A stretch of DNA of 32,247 nt from Balneolaceae bacterium. Its GTDB lineage: Bacteria > Bacteroidota > Rhodothermia > Balneolales > Balneolaceae. Below the pieces are notes generated by a model that searched no databases, was not told the DNA's origin, and worked only from the letters and a program-made list of their open reading frames with translations. The translations under genes and the position numbers were made by a program. Location: NCBI GenBank assembly GCA_007123715.1, contig SKKO01000130.1, positions 1 through 32,247 on the forward strand, read 5' to 3'. Shown in pieces: positions 9,801 through 17,713 of this stretch (position 1 is its first letter; the number at the start of each line of letters is the position of its first letter).

Positions 9801-10096
9801 TCGGACTATTTCAGACTGACGGTGGCACGCGTGTAAACCCAATCTATGAAATTGCAAGCCCGTTATATGAAAGAGTGGAAATTAATTTGGGCGGAAGGTA
9901 CAACCGCGGTGAAATATTTGTGATTGAGGCTAAAAACGCATCGAGAAAAAACAAATATGTGCAAAGTGCAATGCTAAACGGTACAGAATTATCAACGTTT
10001 TATTTCGATGCTTATGAGTTGCTGAATGGAGGAGAGCTTATTCTTGAAATGGGGCCTGAGCCAAATAAAAACTGGGGGCTCATGAATCATGATTGA
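6869..10096 (+). CDS. Secreted GH92 alpha-mannosidase with N-terminal PL4-like beta-sandwich
   Basis: This is a 1075-residue exported enzyme (signal peptide MRILKNTVLLYILMTIPAFLYA). Residues ~25-235 resemble the carbohydrate-binding-like third domain of PL4 rhamnogalacturonan lyases: a WGGTW region, then strands, then the ending GSWIMFDQIRLEGPE. A further ~100-residue beta-rich linker follows. The GH92 module starts near residue 338 (YVDTRMGAAHARW) and runs to the end. The likely general acid is Glu863 in VEGNAWQ, and the base region is Asp963-Glu964-Asp965 in GDEDQGQ. Where others read GNEP it reads GNQQ (Gln922). Most GH92 proteins are about 750 residues, so the extra ~310 residues are an added module rather than a frame artefact. 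It follows the lipoprotein glycosidase by 23 bp. The GH92 call is secure. The PL4-like domain is a by-eye match. Confidence 0.9.
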   Translation: MRILKNTVLLYILMTIPAFLYALNSDRNISEELVENEIKMIWSIGEKDGSANEFALAPDGFEDFKYQDFGFEDKFFVVGFHDVKEEIPYVLPGPVDTWGGTWSTSGWRSNQITILFSVDELPDNGEYTLYIELADFAKEFLPLMKVYINNQEQRIELEAEGYDRKSQRSPSKTEPFVSENALQGDASDATPITVSIPVEENIIQKNGNRVTITVLEGSWIMFDQIRLEGPELTIRQSERLFIRESHPADYQLETEQGNVQPLLINVEHLTGEPVLRVELDREPIFEETVEMGQYDFEAPMPAVSEPVTSEYRIVVDNKVIESGTVERSPQKIQNLPGYVDTRMGAAHARWMYTPGPWMPFSMVKLSPINQNSGWQAGYDSIFESIGTFSHIHEWTMAGLGIFPTNGPLQTQIGDELNPDSGYRSRIDKKSEEAPIGYYKAHLTDYDITAELTATTRSGLLRFTFPEERDSARVLIDLHIPAEYDYVLKEVDVRKVSDHRLEGYSDQYSGGVWSQDADQDYTVHFVIEFDQPILSMGGWVEDELFEGEHLYAKDIKDAGLIVYFDQKENAVVQIRTGISLVSIENASENLKTEMSEPFGWDFDAVRQNQVDTWSELMGRVLISTNNRLEKKRFYNTVYRSISSRNTWSDVNGEWRGTDGTVHRLMNPDHVALGCDAFWNTFWNLNQMWNLITPEWSSRWVNSQLAMYDAYGWLAKGPAGMNFVPVMVAEHEIPLIVGAYQMGIRDFDAEKALEAAVKMQTTPAQKVHNGFAGNRDLEAYLQYQYVPYDLGRFSNSLEYSFDDWTVGQFGKALGDRDVYEMFNDRGYWWKNAISDTGFAHMRDSDGNWLEDFDPFESGANRHYVEGNAWQLTHFVPQDVPALIEYVGKSRFIENLEWGFETSYSQRFNALNDQYWEIAVDQGNQQSMQFAFLFNWAGKPWLTQKWSRAVMDKFYGFGVENAYLGDEDQGQLSAWFVMAAIGLFQTDGGTRVNPIYEIASPLYERVEINLGGRYNRGEIFVIEAKNASRKNKYVQSAMLNGTELSTFYFDAYELLNGGELILEMGPEPNKNWGLMNHD

Positions 10097-10148
10097 AATT
10101 TTGCCTCAGATTATTCCAGTAAAATTACTAAAAGCAAAAAAATTTAAG

Positions 10149-13100
10149 ATGAAAATCACCGGAATTATTCTGTTATTCTTAATCTTGCCGGTTTTTCTAT
10201 TTGCCGAAAATGGTTTAGAGATTAAATCAGATGTGAAGACTGCATATTTTGTTGATGTTGATGATTTGCTGTTGTCCGGCTACAGCCAAAAGATCAGCGG
10301 TACCGATTTTTTCTACCGAACGGCCATACCCGGGTTTAGGGAGACAATGATTGTACGGGCAACAGATGGCAACTGGTCGATGGAATGGGAGACAGACACG
10401 GTGCCGGAACAGATCGAAACAGATTATGTCTCTTTTGTGTGGGCCGCAAACCTGGATGCAACCGACCGGCCGGTGCCTATGACTCTTACCTTAAATGGGC
10501 ATCAAGAAGTCCGGTTTTATTTAACACGCGACAGGGAATGGAAAGTGCAAAACGAGGCAGGTACCTCTCTTTGGTTTATGGAAAATATTACTGATCCGAA
10601 TGAAGATTATTACGGATTTATGGTTTTGCAGGTACCTGCAGAAAACCTTGTTCCGGGAGAGCCTCTAAGGCTTAAAGTTACCGGGGGACGGGAACAATCA
10701 AATGCCTGGTATATGACTGTGAAAACACCGGTCAGAGAGCAAATGAGTGTGTATTCTGATCCGGCACTTTTCATGGAAAGTGGAAAGATGTTTCAGCCCC
10801 TTACAATCGATCTTATCTATTTGGGCAATCCGGGTAATGCTTTTCTTAAAATTGGTGCAGAGATTGAAAAAGAAGTCAATCTGATATTTGGATACAACAG
10901 ATTTACAGCCAGGAGCCCGCAGGTGAATATAGATACACCTGCTGAAGCTGTACTGGAGGCTGCTGGCCGAAAAATTGTGACGGAGGCACTTATCAAGCCT
11001 GTGAGAAGATGGAAAATGCATTTTGTGCAAAATACCCACACTGATATTGGATATACACGCCCTCAGACAGAAATTATGAGCGATCTGATCCGCCATCTCG
11101 ACCTGGCGCTGGATTATGCAGATGAAACGGATCATTTTCCTGATGATTCCAGGTTCCGGTGGACAGCCGAAAACACGTGGGCCGTTGATCAGTTCCTGAA
11201 AAACAGAACAGCTGAACAAATTGACCGGCTCAGGCGAAGGGTAGAAGAGGGAAGAATTGAGCTGACCGGGATGTACCTGAACTTTGATGAGTTGCCTGAT
11301 GAACAGTCACTTGCAAGGTCTCTTGAACCCATTGACCGGATTCGTTCTCACGGTTTTGAGATTCAGGCAGCCATGCAGAATGACGTGAATGGCATAGGCT
11401 GGGCATTTAGTGATTATTTCTCTTCTCTGGGTGTAAAATATCTGAATATGGGTACACACGGGCATAAAGCACTCATCGCATTTGATTACCCAACGGCGTT
11501 TTGGTGGGAATCACCCTCGGGTAACCGGATGCTTGCATTTCGTGCCGAGCACTATCATACAGGAAATACCCGTTTTCACATCAGCCGGGAAGATTTTGAC
11601 TATTTCGAGAAAGAGCTGCTTTCGTACTTGAATGAATTGGCGGACCGCGGCTATCCTCATGACGTGATGATGATTCAGCATTCCGGCTACCTTACAGATA
11701 ATTCACCCCCATCCATTCGCCCTGCTGAAATGATCCGGAAATGGAATGAAAAATATGAATGGCCAAAACTTCGCCTGTCAGTCATCAGCGATTTCTTTGA
11801 GGAAATTGAAGAGCTTCATGCCGGGGAACTGCCGGTTTATCGTGCTGCATGGCCCGACTGGTGGGTAGACGGATTCGGGTCGGGAGCCAGGGAGGTGGGG
11901 GCCACACGACAAGCCCATATGGATATCATAGCCGGGCAGGGACTCTTAAGCATGGCCCGGTTGCTGGGCCATGAACTGCCCGAGCACTCCGAACAGCAAA
12001 TGGCTTTGTCGAATGATGCTCTTCTGTTTTACGGCGAACATACATTTGGCTCCCATGCCAGTGTGAGTGATCCCTACGGCAAAGGTACCAAGGAAATGAG
12101 GCGTTTAAAAGAATCGTTTGCATGGGAAGCTTCAAGGCGAACAAAACTTGTTCAGGAGGATGCATTTGGATTACTTCAGTCGCATTTTACGAATCTTGAT
12201 AAAACCAGCATCGTTATATACAACACAACACTGCGAATCCGAAGCGGTATTTCACGAATATTTATTGATCACGAAACGGTACCGCGGGGTACACACATTC
12301 AGCTACGTGATGATAAAGGCCGGATACATCCTGCACAATTACTTGAAAATATTCACGGCGGTTCCTACTGGGCACTTCGGGTTGGTGAAATTCCGTCATT
12401 CGGGTTCAGGCAGTTTATTTTGGAACAAGTAGAGGATGGAATAAACCGATCTCTTCAGCCTGCCGGGCAACAGATATTTGAAAATGAATGGTACCGCCTT
12501 GAAATTGATCCGGGGCGGGGTGTTGTTACCGGTTTATTTGATAAAGAACTGGAAAAAGAGCTGACTGATGGAAATGCAGCGTGGGGATTTGGTCAATTCA
12601 TATATGAACGTCTTGGAAACCGCGTAGAATTGGATCAGTATTACCTTGAAACCTACGACCGGTATCCTTTGGAATCAGTCCGGTTTGATGGTTACCAAAA
12701 AGGAGATATCTGGGATACAATCCGATTTACCGGCAATACGATAGCTGCCATTGGCGATGATGGTTTCAGCCTGGAAATCAAGATGCATCATGCCGACAAG
12801 CAGCTTGATTTTACCTACAACATCCGGAAAAAACCGGTTATAGATCCCGAGAGTATCTATGTCTCCTTTCCTTTTGCTCTTGATGGCGGAGAAATCTTTT
12901 TTGATGTGCCGGGAGGTATGATACAGGCTGGAATACATCAGATTCCGGGCTCATCGAATGACTGGAATATGGTGCAAAATGTTGCCGTGGTCAGGAATCA
13001 TGACGCTCAAATCATTTTGAGCAGCCATGAAGCCCCGCTCATGCAAATGGGGAATATCAATACAGGAAGGTTTAATGCAGGCGCTGTCCCGGATTTCCCG

Positions 13101-13550
13101 CATATCTATGGATGGCCGATGAATAACTATTGGGTAACCAATTTTAATGCCGATCAAAAAGGAGAATTCGAATGGACGTATAACATCACTTCCGGCAATA
13201 GTGTGAATAACAGTGACGCGATGATATTTGCAATGAATAACCGTCAGATTCTTGTGTCAAGACTTATTGCCGGGATGTCTGGCAGTGATGCGGTGCCGGT
13301 TAACAGGTCATTGCTTGATGTATTTCCGGACCATATTCATGTTGTCACTGTAAAACCAAAGGAAAATGGCAAAATACTGTTTCACTTGCGTGAAACGGAT
13401 GGAAGGCACACAACCATCCAGTCGTTGTTTGGTGATGAGATAACTGTATGGGAAACAGATGTGAACGGAAACAGGATTTATCCACATCCTGTTCAATCGG
13501 GCGAATTTCAACCTTATGAAGTCAGGTTTTTTGAGGTTGAGGTGAAATGA
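10149..13550 (+). CDS. Secreted GH38-type alpha-mannosidase
   Basis: I chose the ATG at 10149 because it gives a clean signal peptide (MKITGIILLFLILPVFLFA). The in-frame ATG at 10089 would put 20 extra residues in front and overlap the upstream gene. The product is 1133 residues. Residues ~20-290 form a beta-rich N-terminal region of unknown role. The GH38 catalytic domain follows: metal ligands His297 and Asp299 in THTDIGY, the probable nucleophile Asp412 in QNDVNG, and His631 in YGEHTFGSHA. The C-terminal half (~750-1133) is the usual GH38 beta-sandwich region. GH38 enzymes are retaining, zinc-dependent alpha-mannosidases. Many bacterial ones are cytoplasmic, so export here is notable. It is the last gene of the cluster and is followed by a 122-bp gap containing a possible promoter. 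Linkage specificity cannot be read from the sequence. Confidence 0.88.
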   Translation: MKITGIILLFLILPVFLFAENGLEIKSDVKTAYFVDVDDLLLSGYSQKISGTDFFYRTAIPGFRETMIVRATDGNWSMEWETDTVPEQIETDYVSFVWAANLDATDRPVPMTLTLNGHQEVRFYLTRDREWKVQNEAGTSLWFMENITDPNEDYYGFMVLQVPAENLVPGEPLRLKVTGGREQSNAWYMTVKTPVREQMSVYSDPALFMESGKMFQPLTIDLIYLGNPGNAFLKIGAEIEKEVNLIFGYNRFTARSPQVNIDTPAEAVLEAAGRKIVTEALIKPVRRWKMHFVQNTHTDIGYTRPQTEIMSDLIRHLDLALDYADETDHFPDDSRFRWTAENTWAVDQFLKNRTAEQIDRLRRRVEEGRIELTGMYLNFDELPDEQSLARSLEPIDRIRSHGFEIQAAMQNDVNGIGWAFSDYFSSLGVKYLNMGTHGHKALIAFDYPTAFWWESPSGNRMLAFRAEHYHTGNTRFHISREDFDYFEKELLSYLNELADRGYPHDVMMIQHSGYLTDNSPPSIRPAEMIRKWNEKYEWPKLRLSVISDFFEEIEELHAGELPVYRAAWPDWWVDGFGSGAREVGATRQAHMDIIAGQGLLSMARLLGHELPEHSEQQMALSNDALLFYGEHTFGSHASVSDPYGKGTKEMRRLKESFAWEASRRTKLVQEDAFGLLQSHFTNLDKTSIVIYNTTLRIRSGISRIFIDHETVPRGTHIQLRDDKGRIHPAQLLENIHGGSYWALRVGEIPSFGFRQFILEQVEDGINRSLQPAGQQIFENEWYRLEIDPGRGVVTGLFDKELEKELTDGNAAWGFGQFIYERLGNRVELDQYYLETYDRYPLESVRFDGYQKGDIWDTIRFTGNTIAAIGDDGFSLEIKMHHADKQLDFTYNIRKKPVIDPESIYVSFPFALDGGEIFFDVPGGMIQAGIHQIPGSSNDWNMVQNVAVVRNHDAQIILSSHEAPLMQMGNINTGRFNAGAVPDFPHIYGWPMNNYWVTNFNADQKGEFEWTYNITSGNSVNNSDAMIFAMNNRQILVSRLIAGMSGSDAVPVNRSLLDVFPDHIHVVTVKPKENGKILFHLRETDGRHTTIQSLFGDEITVWETDVNGNRIYPHPVQSGEFQPYEVRFFEVEVK

Positions 13551-13583
13551 TTGAAGTTTTAAACATCTGCTGATTTCTGGTTA

Positions 13584-13617
13584 TTTGTATTAAGAATCTT
13601 ATTCTGCTATAATTTTT
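13584..13617 (+). promoter_or_regulatory. Candidate Bacteroidota-type promoter
   Basis: TTTG at 13584-13587 and TAATTTTT at 13610-13617 (7 of 8 to TAnnTTTG) are 22 nt apart. An overlapping reading, TATAATTT at 13608-13615, gives 20 nt. The site lies 55-90 bp before the propeller lipoprotein and would separate it from the mannosidase cluster. It is a pattern match only. Confidence 0.33.
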
Positions 13618-13672
13618 ATTCAGTTTCTTCGTCAGTATAGTTGATGAATGATTACATGACAAGGTTAACAGG

Positions 13673-14590
13673 ATGTTGTTGGCAACTCACATATTTAATA
13701 ACAGGGATCGGATCACCATCATGATAATAATGATGCTACTGATCCCGGCGTGTACAGATTTATCCGGTACAGAAGATGCAGATACAAGAGTAATCGACTA
13801 CCAATGGCCCCGCGAATATTACCAGGCGGTATGGGGCAGCTCGCCTGATGATATATTTGTGGTTGGATCAAATGCAACCATTGTACACTACAATGGTGAA
13901 GAATGGAGGGTCATGGAAAATCCGGCGACCCTGAGGTTAAATGGTGTTTGGGGCAGTTCAGCAGACAATGTCTTCGCCGTTGGGGAAGGTGGTCAGATAA
14001 TTCATTACGATGGGAGCCAATGGACAGAATCCCCGGCCCATATTACAAGCAGGCTTCAGGATATATGGGGAACAGCTCCCAATCATATTTTTGCAGTTGG
14101 TGCCGCCGGAACCGTACTCTTTTTTAACGGAGATTTCTGGACCAGGGTCGACACCCCGATAAGCGATGAGATTTACAGTATTTGGGGCACCTCGGCAGAA
14201 AATATTTATGCTGTTTCTTCAGGTGGTAGCGTGCTCAAATATAATGGCAATGAATGGAAGGTGATCACGAGCGGATGGCCCACCTTTTTTAAAATATGGG
14301 GCACTTCCGATCAGAATATTTTTGCAGTCGGTTCCGGTGGAACCGTCGTTCATTACGACGGTATCGAATGGCAAAAAATGCTGAGTTCTACAGATAAAGG
14401 ATTATATGGCGTGTGGGGAAACTCCCCTGATAATATAACGGCAGTAGGTATTGAGGGCACAATTGTTCAGTACAACGGAAAAGACTGGCGGAAACAAGTC
14501 AGTATTACCCCCGAAAATTATACAGATATCTGGGGTATGAGAGAAACCGTAATTCTTGTCGGCGGATTTGGTACTATAATAAAACAGTGA
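13673..14590 (+). CDS. Beta-propeller lipoprotein with seven WG-type repeats
   Basis: The 305-residue product has a lipoprotein signal: a charged NNRDR stretch, then ITIMIIMMLLIPAC, with lipidated Cys27. An internal ATG at 13721 keeps the lipobox but loses the positive charge, so I kept 13673, which also has AGG-rich sequence in front. The rest is six full repeats of about 38-40 residues plus a partial seventh, following the pattern (V/I)WG(S/T)S..NIFAVG..GTI.HY(D/N)G..W. Repeat starts are spaced evenly. Seven units suggest a seven-bladed propeller facing the periplasm or the cell surface. Such repeats occur in secreted proteins of unknown function and may bind ligands or partners. It is probably a separate transcription unit after the mannosidase cluster. 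Its function is unknown. Confidence 0.85.
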   Translation: MLLATHIFNNRDRITIMIIMMLLIPACTDLSGTEDADTRVIDYQWPREYYQAVWGSSPDDIFVVGSNATIVHYNGEEWRVMENPATLRLNGVWGSSADNVFAVGEGGQIIHYDGSQWTESPAHITSRLQDIWGTAPNHIFAVGAAGTVLFFNGDFWTRVDTPISDEIYSIWGTSAENIYAVSSGGSVLKYNGNEWKVITSGWPTFFKIWGTSDQNIFAVGSGGTVVHYDGIEWQKMLSSTDKGLYGVWGNSPDNITAVGIEGTIVQYNGKDWRKQVSITPENYTDIWGMRETVILVGGFGTIIKQ

Positions 14591-14860
14591 AGCATTTCAA
14601 ATTTGCAGCAACCGAGCCCCAATCAACTCGTAAATGGGTGCAAGGTTAATCCCCAATAAAATAACTTTCTTTTTCTGTTTTGTACATTGTGCGTCAATTT
14701 TTATGTTGAGTGTAGGTTAAACTTCTTTGACACACACGTTCCTGAGAATTACCTTTTAGGATGGGCAGTCCGCAACCCTTAACCGTATTCAGCATCTTAT
14801 GCCCCGCACTCTGCACAAATGCTAATCAACACAGAACCAACTATTTAATCTTGTCAAATC
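14591..14860 (+). other. Intergenic region before the phosphotriesterase-like gene
   Basis: This 270-bp stretch has no convincing coding frame. Its one recognisable element is the promoter-like TTTG / TACCTTTT pair listed separately. I saw no hairpin with a T-run that would terminate the propeller gene. Confidence 0.4.
14726..14757 (+). promoter_or_regulatory. Candidate Bacteroidota-type promoter
   Basis: TTTG at 14726-14729, a 20-nt spacer and TACCTTTT at 14750-14757 (7 of 8 to TAnnTTTG) match the known -33/-7 arrangement of Bacteroidota sigma factors. It would give a leader of about 100 nt in front of the gene at 14861. Confidence 0.45.
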
Positions 14861-15901
14861 ATGCCATTGAAAATAATACTGATGCCATCCATTTTTGTTT
14901 TACTATTCCTATCCTGCCAGGAAGCTGAACATGAACAACGAATTATGACTGTAAATGGCGCCATTTTTTCTTCCGATTTGGGTGTTACACTGATTCATGA
15001 GCATGTGCTTGTGGATTGGATCGGTGCAGACAGTACCGGCTACCACCGCTGGGACCGTGCGGACGTTGCAGAGCGGGTACTTCCCTATTTAATGGAGGCT
15101 GCCGGGCGCGGTGTGGATGCCATAGGTGAATTTACGCCTGCCTATCTTGGCAGGGACCCTTTTATTCTGCTTGAACTCTCACGGCGTACCGGTATGTACT
15201 TGATAACAAATACCGGGTTCTATGGGGCGGTGGATAACCGGTTTATACCTGCTTATGCATACGATGAAACCTCAGCGGAAATCGCGGCACGCTGGATTGA
15301 TGAATTTCACAATGGAATTGACGGAAGCGGAGTGCGCCCCGGTTTTATGAAAATTTCTGTGGCAGAACACAGTGAACTTTCTCCTTTGCACCAGAAAATA
15401 GTTGAAGCGGCTGCCATGACTCATATTGAGACGGGAATGACTATTTTCTCACATACTATTGGTGATATTCCCGCTTTGGCACAAATTGAATTGTTGGAGC
15501 AGCTGGGGCTGAAACCTTCGTCATGGGTCTGGACTCATGCCCAAACCGGTACAATAGAAGCGAATATAAGGCTGGCGGAAAAAGGAGCATGGATTTCACT
15601 TGATAACGTCATGTTCGATCCGTCTCGTGATGAAGGCCAAGAAGGCAGTATTGACTGGTATAAGGATCGAATTATTGCTTTACGTGACGCCGGACATCTT
15701 AACAAAATACTGATTTCACATGATGCCGGCTGGTATGATGTTGGTGAGCCGAATGGCGGGGGTTATCGCGGATATACGGACATTTTTGACTTTCTCATAT
15801 CACGGCTTTTAGAGAGTGGTTTAACGGATGAAGAAATCGAACAATTGCTTGTTAAAAACCCTGCTAATGTGTTCAGCCTGAGGATAAGAAGTGCCAAATA
15901 G
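14861..15901 (+). CDS. Phosphotriesterase-family amidohydrolase, lipoprotein
   Basis: The 346-residue product starts with a lipoprotein signal (MPLKIILMPSIFVLLFLSC, lipidated Cys19). The mature protein is a TIM-barrel metal hydrolase of the phosphotriesterase family. All expected metal-site positions are visible: His46 and His48 in LIHEH, the carbamylated Lys164 in GFMKIS, His198 in FSHTIG, His226 in WTHAQTG, and Asp288 in SHDAG. Family members hydrolyse organophosphates, lactones or unknown esters, and the native substrate here cannot be told. A lipid-anchored form implies action in the periplasm or at the surface, unlike the soluble cytoplasmic homologue of E. coli. It stands alone between a 270-bp and a 335-bp gap. 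Confidence 0.9.
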   Translation: MPLKIILMPSIFVLLFLSCQEAEHEQRIMTVNGAIFSSDLGVTLIHEHVLVDWIGADSTGYHRWDRADVAERVLPYLMEAAGRGVDAIGEFTPAYLGRDPFILLELSRRTGMYLITNTGFYGAVDNRFIPAYAYDETSAEIAARWIDEFHNGIDGSGVRPGFMKISVAEHSELSPLHQKIVEAAAMTHIETGMTIFSHTIGDIPALAQIELLEQLGLKPSSWVWTHAQTGTIEANIRLAEKGAWISLDNVMFDPSRDEGQEGSIDWYKDRIIALRDAGHLNKILISHDAGWYDVGEPNGGGYRGYTDIFDFLISRLLESGLTDEEIEQLLVKNPANVFSLRIRSAK

Positions 15902-16236
15902 ATAGAAAGTTTTTCCCCGTTTATTTCCATACTTATGTGGCAAAAGTGAAAATTCGTCTGCCGGGCAAGATTTGTTCACCTGATTTGTACACTTAAAAAA
16001 GATGGGTTTTAGTCGTATTAATTGCATACAAAAAGATTGCTCAACAATTCAGTATAGGAGCGAAATAATTTTAAAAAAAAATACCAAAAATTCATCACAA
16101 ATTAACAAATAATTCAGGATAAATTTGTCCAAAATATTGTAAAAAACGCCGTTTATAATCAAAAAAAACGCGTTTTTGATGAGAGTTTTTTTATTTTGCC
16201 TGTATGTAAAATTTTTAACTGAGAGGGGACAAATTT
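15902..16236 (+). other. Intergenic leader region of the DASS symporter
   Basis: These 335 bp hold no supported gene. The second half is very A/T-rich and contains a perfect -7-like TAAATTTG at 16120-16127 (without a clear -33 TTTG at the right distance), two CG-centred palindromes just downstream, and a good ribosome binding site GAGAGGGG at about 16221-16228. Confidence 0.5.
16144..16177. promoter_or_regulatory. Two operator-like palindromes upstream of the DASS symporter
   Basis: Site 1 is AAACG-C-CGTTT at 16144-16154. Site 2 is AAAAACGCGTTTTT at 16164-16177. Both are perfect inverted repeats with a CG-rich core flanked by A and T runs, and their centres are ~21.5 bp (about two helical turns) apart. 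They lie just downstream of the TAAATTTG element and 60-93 bp before the ATG, where a repressor would block transcription. CG-centred palindromes are typical of LacI-type operators, but no such regulator is in the window. Confidence 0.45.
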
Positions 16237-17706
16237 ATGTCAGACGAATCATTACGCGACTACTTTTCGCGCCCGAGAATCGGGCTTTTTTTAGGTCCTG
16301 TAATTTTTGCCATCATGATAGCCGTACCAACGCCACAGGCGCTTGAACCGGCAGCATGGAATGTGGCAGCTGTAGGAATATTAATGGCAATATGGTGGGT
16401 TACAGAAGCAATTCCGATACCCGCGACGGCACTTTTACCCATTGTACTTTTTCCGGTTATGGATGTGGGCTCGATTGCTTCAGCCACACAGCCATTCGCA
16501 AACCCGCTTATCTATCTATTTATGGGTGGGTTTATTATCGCATTGGCGATGGAACGTACCAATTTGCACAAACGCATTGCCCTAAACATCGTAATGCTGG
16601 TAGGAACAAAGCCAAAATCGATTATCATAGGCTTTATGATTTCTGCAGGTTTTCTAAGTATGTGGGTAAGCAATACGGCAACAGCCATGATGATGCTGCC
16701 GATAGCGCTGTCTATAATTGGCCTTGTTGAAACAACCGAGGACATGGAGGGTGCCGATCTGCAAACTAATTTTGCAATAGTGATGCTTCTGGGATTGGCA
16801 TACGCCTGTAATATTGGTGGAATCGCAACATTGATCGGAACACCCCCGAACGCGTTGATGGCTGGTTATATGCTCGAAACATACGGTGTGGATATTGGGT
16901 TTGGCCAATGGATGATGGTTGGATTGCCTCTTGTCATCGTTTCACTGCCACTGGTATATGTAATGCTAACCCGATTGGTATTCCCGATTAAACTGAAAAT
17001 TATCCCGGGCGGTTACGGCCTCATAAAGGAACAACTTGAGAAATCAGGAAAAATGTCACGCCCGGAAAAAATGGTTGCCACTGTATTTGTAATGACCGCA
17101 ACTCTATGGGTTACAAGGCCATTACTTGAACCCTATATCCCAAATATTTCGGATACAGGAATCGCGATATTTGGCGCTTTATTGATGTTTTTGTTGCCGG
17201 TCAACTTTAAAAGACTCCGGTTTGTTCTTACATGGGAAGATGCGAAACAGTTGCCCTGGGAAGTTCTCATCCTTTTCGGTGGTGGTCTTAGCCTGGCAGC
17301 CGCAATTACTTCTACGGGCCTTGCAGAGTGGATTGGTCAATCTCTACAGATACTCGATTTTCTGCCGATTATCCTTCTTGTGACGCTTTCGCTTCTGGTG
17401 ATCATTTTCCTCACTGAAGTAACAAGTAACACAGCCACCGCTGCTGCATTCCTGCCTATTCTCGCATCTGTAGCCATTGCAATGGGGTACGATCCGTTAC
17501 TGTTGGTTATTCCTGCAGCCATAGGTGCAAGCTGTGCATTTATGCTGCCGGTAGCTACTCCTCCAAATGCAATCGTATTTGGAAGCGGACTTGTTACGAT
17601 CCCTCAAATGGCAAGAGCAGGCTTTATCTTTAACCTCGCTATGGTTGTTGTGATCACAGGGGTTCTATATCTGCTGGTAGGCTATGTATTTGGAGTGACT
17701 ATTTGA
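16237..17706 (+). CDS. DASS/SLC13-family sodium:anion symporter
   Basis: This 489-residue inner-membrane protein has about 11-12 hydrophobic segments and the twin inverted-repeat signature of the divalent anion:Na+ symporter family: SNTATA at 145-150 and SNTATA again from Ser397, each followed by a conserved LPI stretch, plus LIGTPPNAL and CAFMLPVATPPNAIVFGSG. These Ser-Asn-Thr loops bind sodium and the carboxylate in the bacterial homologue VcINDY. The usual substrates are succinate, malate, fumarate or citrate; sulfate and phosphate relatives exist. The ATG at 16237 is preceded by GAGAGGGG at a normal distance, the clearest Shine-Dalgarno site in the window. It is transcribed alone, converging with the GntR gene 27 bp downstream. 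Confidence 0.92.
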   Translation: MSDESLRDYFSRPRIGLFLGPVIFAIMIAVPTPQALEPAAWNVAAVGILMAIWWVTEAIPIPATALLPIVLFPVMDVGSIASATQPFANPLIYLFMGGFIIALAMERTNLHKRIALNIVMLVGTKPKSIIIGFMISAGFLSMWVSNTATAMMMLPIALSIIGLVETTEDMEGADLQTNFAIVMLLGLAYACNIGGIATLIGTPPNALMAGYMLETYGVDIGFGQWMMVGLPLVIVSLPLVYVMLTRLVFPIKLKIIPGGYGLIKEQLEKSGKMSRPEKMVATVFVMTATLWVTRPLLEPYIPNISDTGIAIFGALLMFLLPVNFKRLRFVLTWEDAKQLPWEVLILFGGGLSLAAAITSTGLAEWIGQSLQILDFLPIILLVTLSLLVIIFLTEVTSNTATAAAFLPILASVAIAMGYDPLLLVIPAAIGASCAFMLPVATPPNAIVFGSGLVTIPQMARAGFIFNLAMVVVITGVLYLLVGYVFGVTI

Positions 17707-17713
17707 TGAAATC

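Noticed and set aside
10089-10148. 20-residue upstream extension of the GH38 protein
   Set aside because: It would bury the signal peptide behind a charged segment and overlap the GH92 gene. The ATG at 10149 gives a standard signal peptide.
10698-11219. 173-residue minus-strand frame inside the GH38 gene
   Set aside because: It runs antisense to the catalytic domain, has no family motifs, and mirrors the codon pattern of the real gene.
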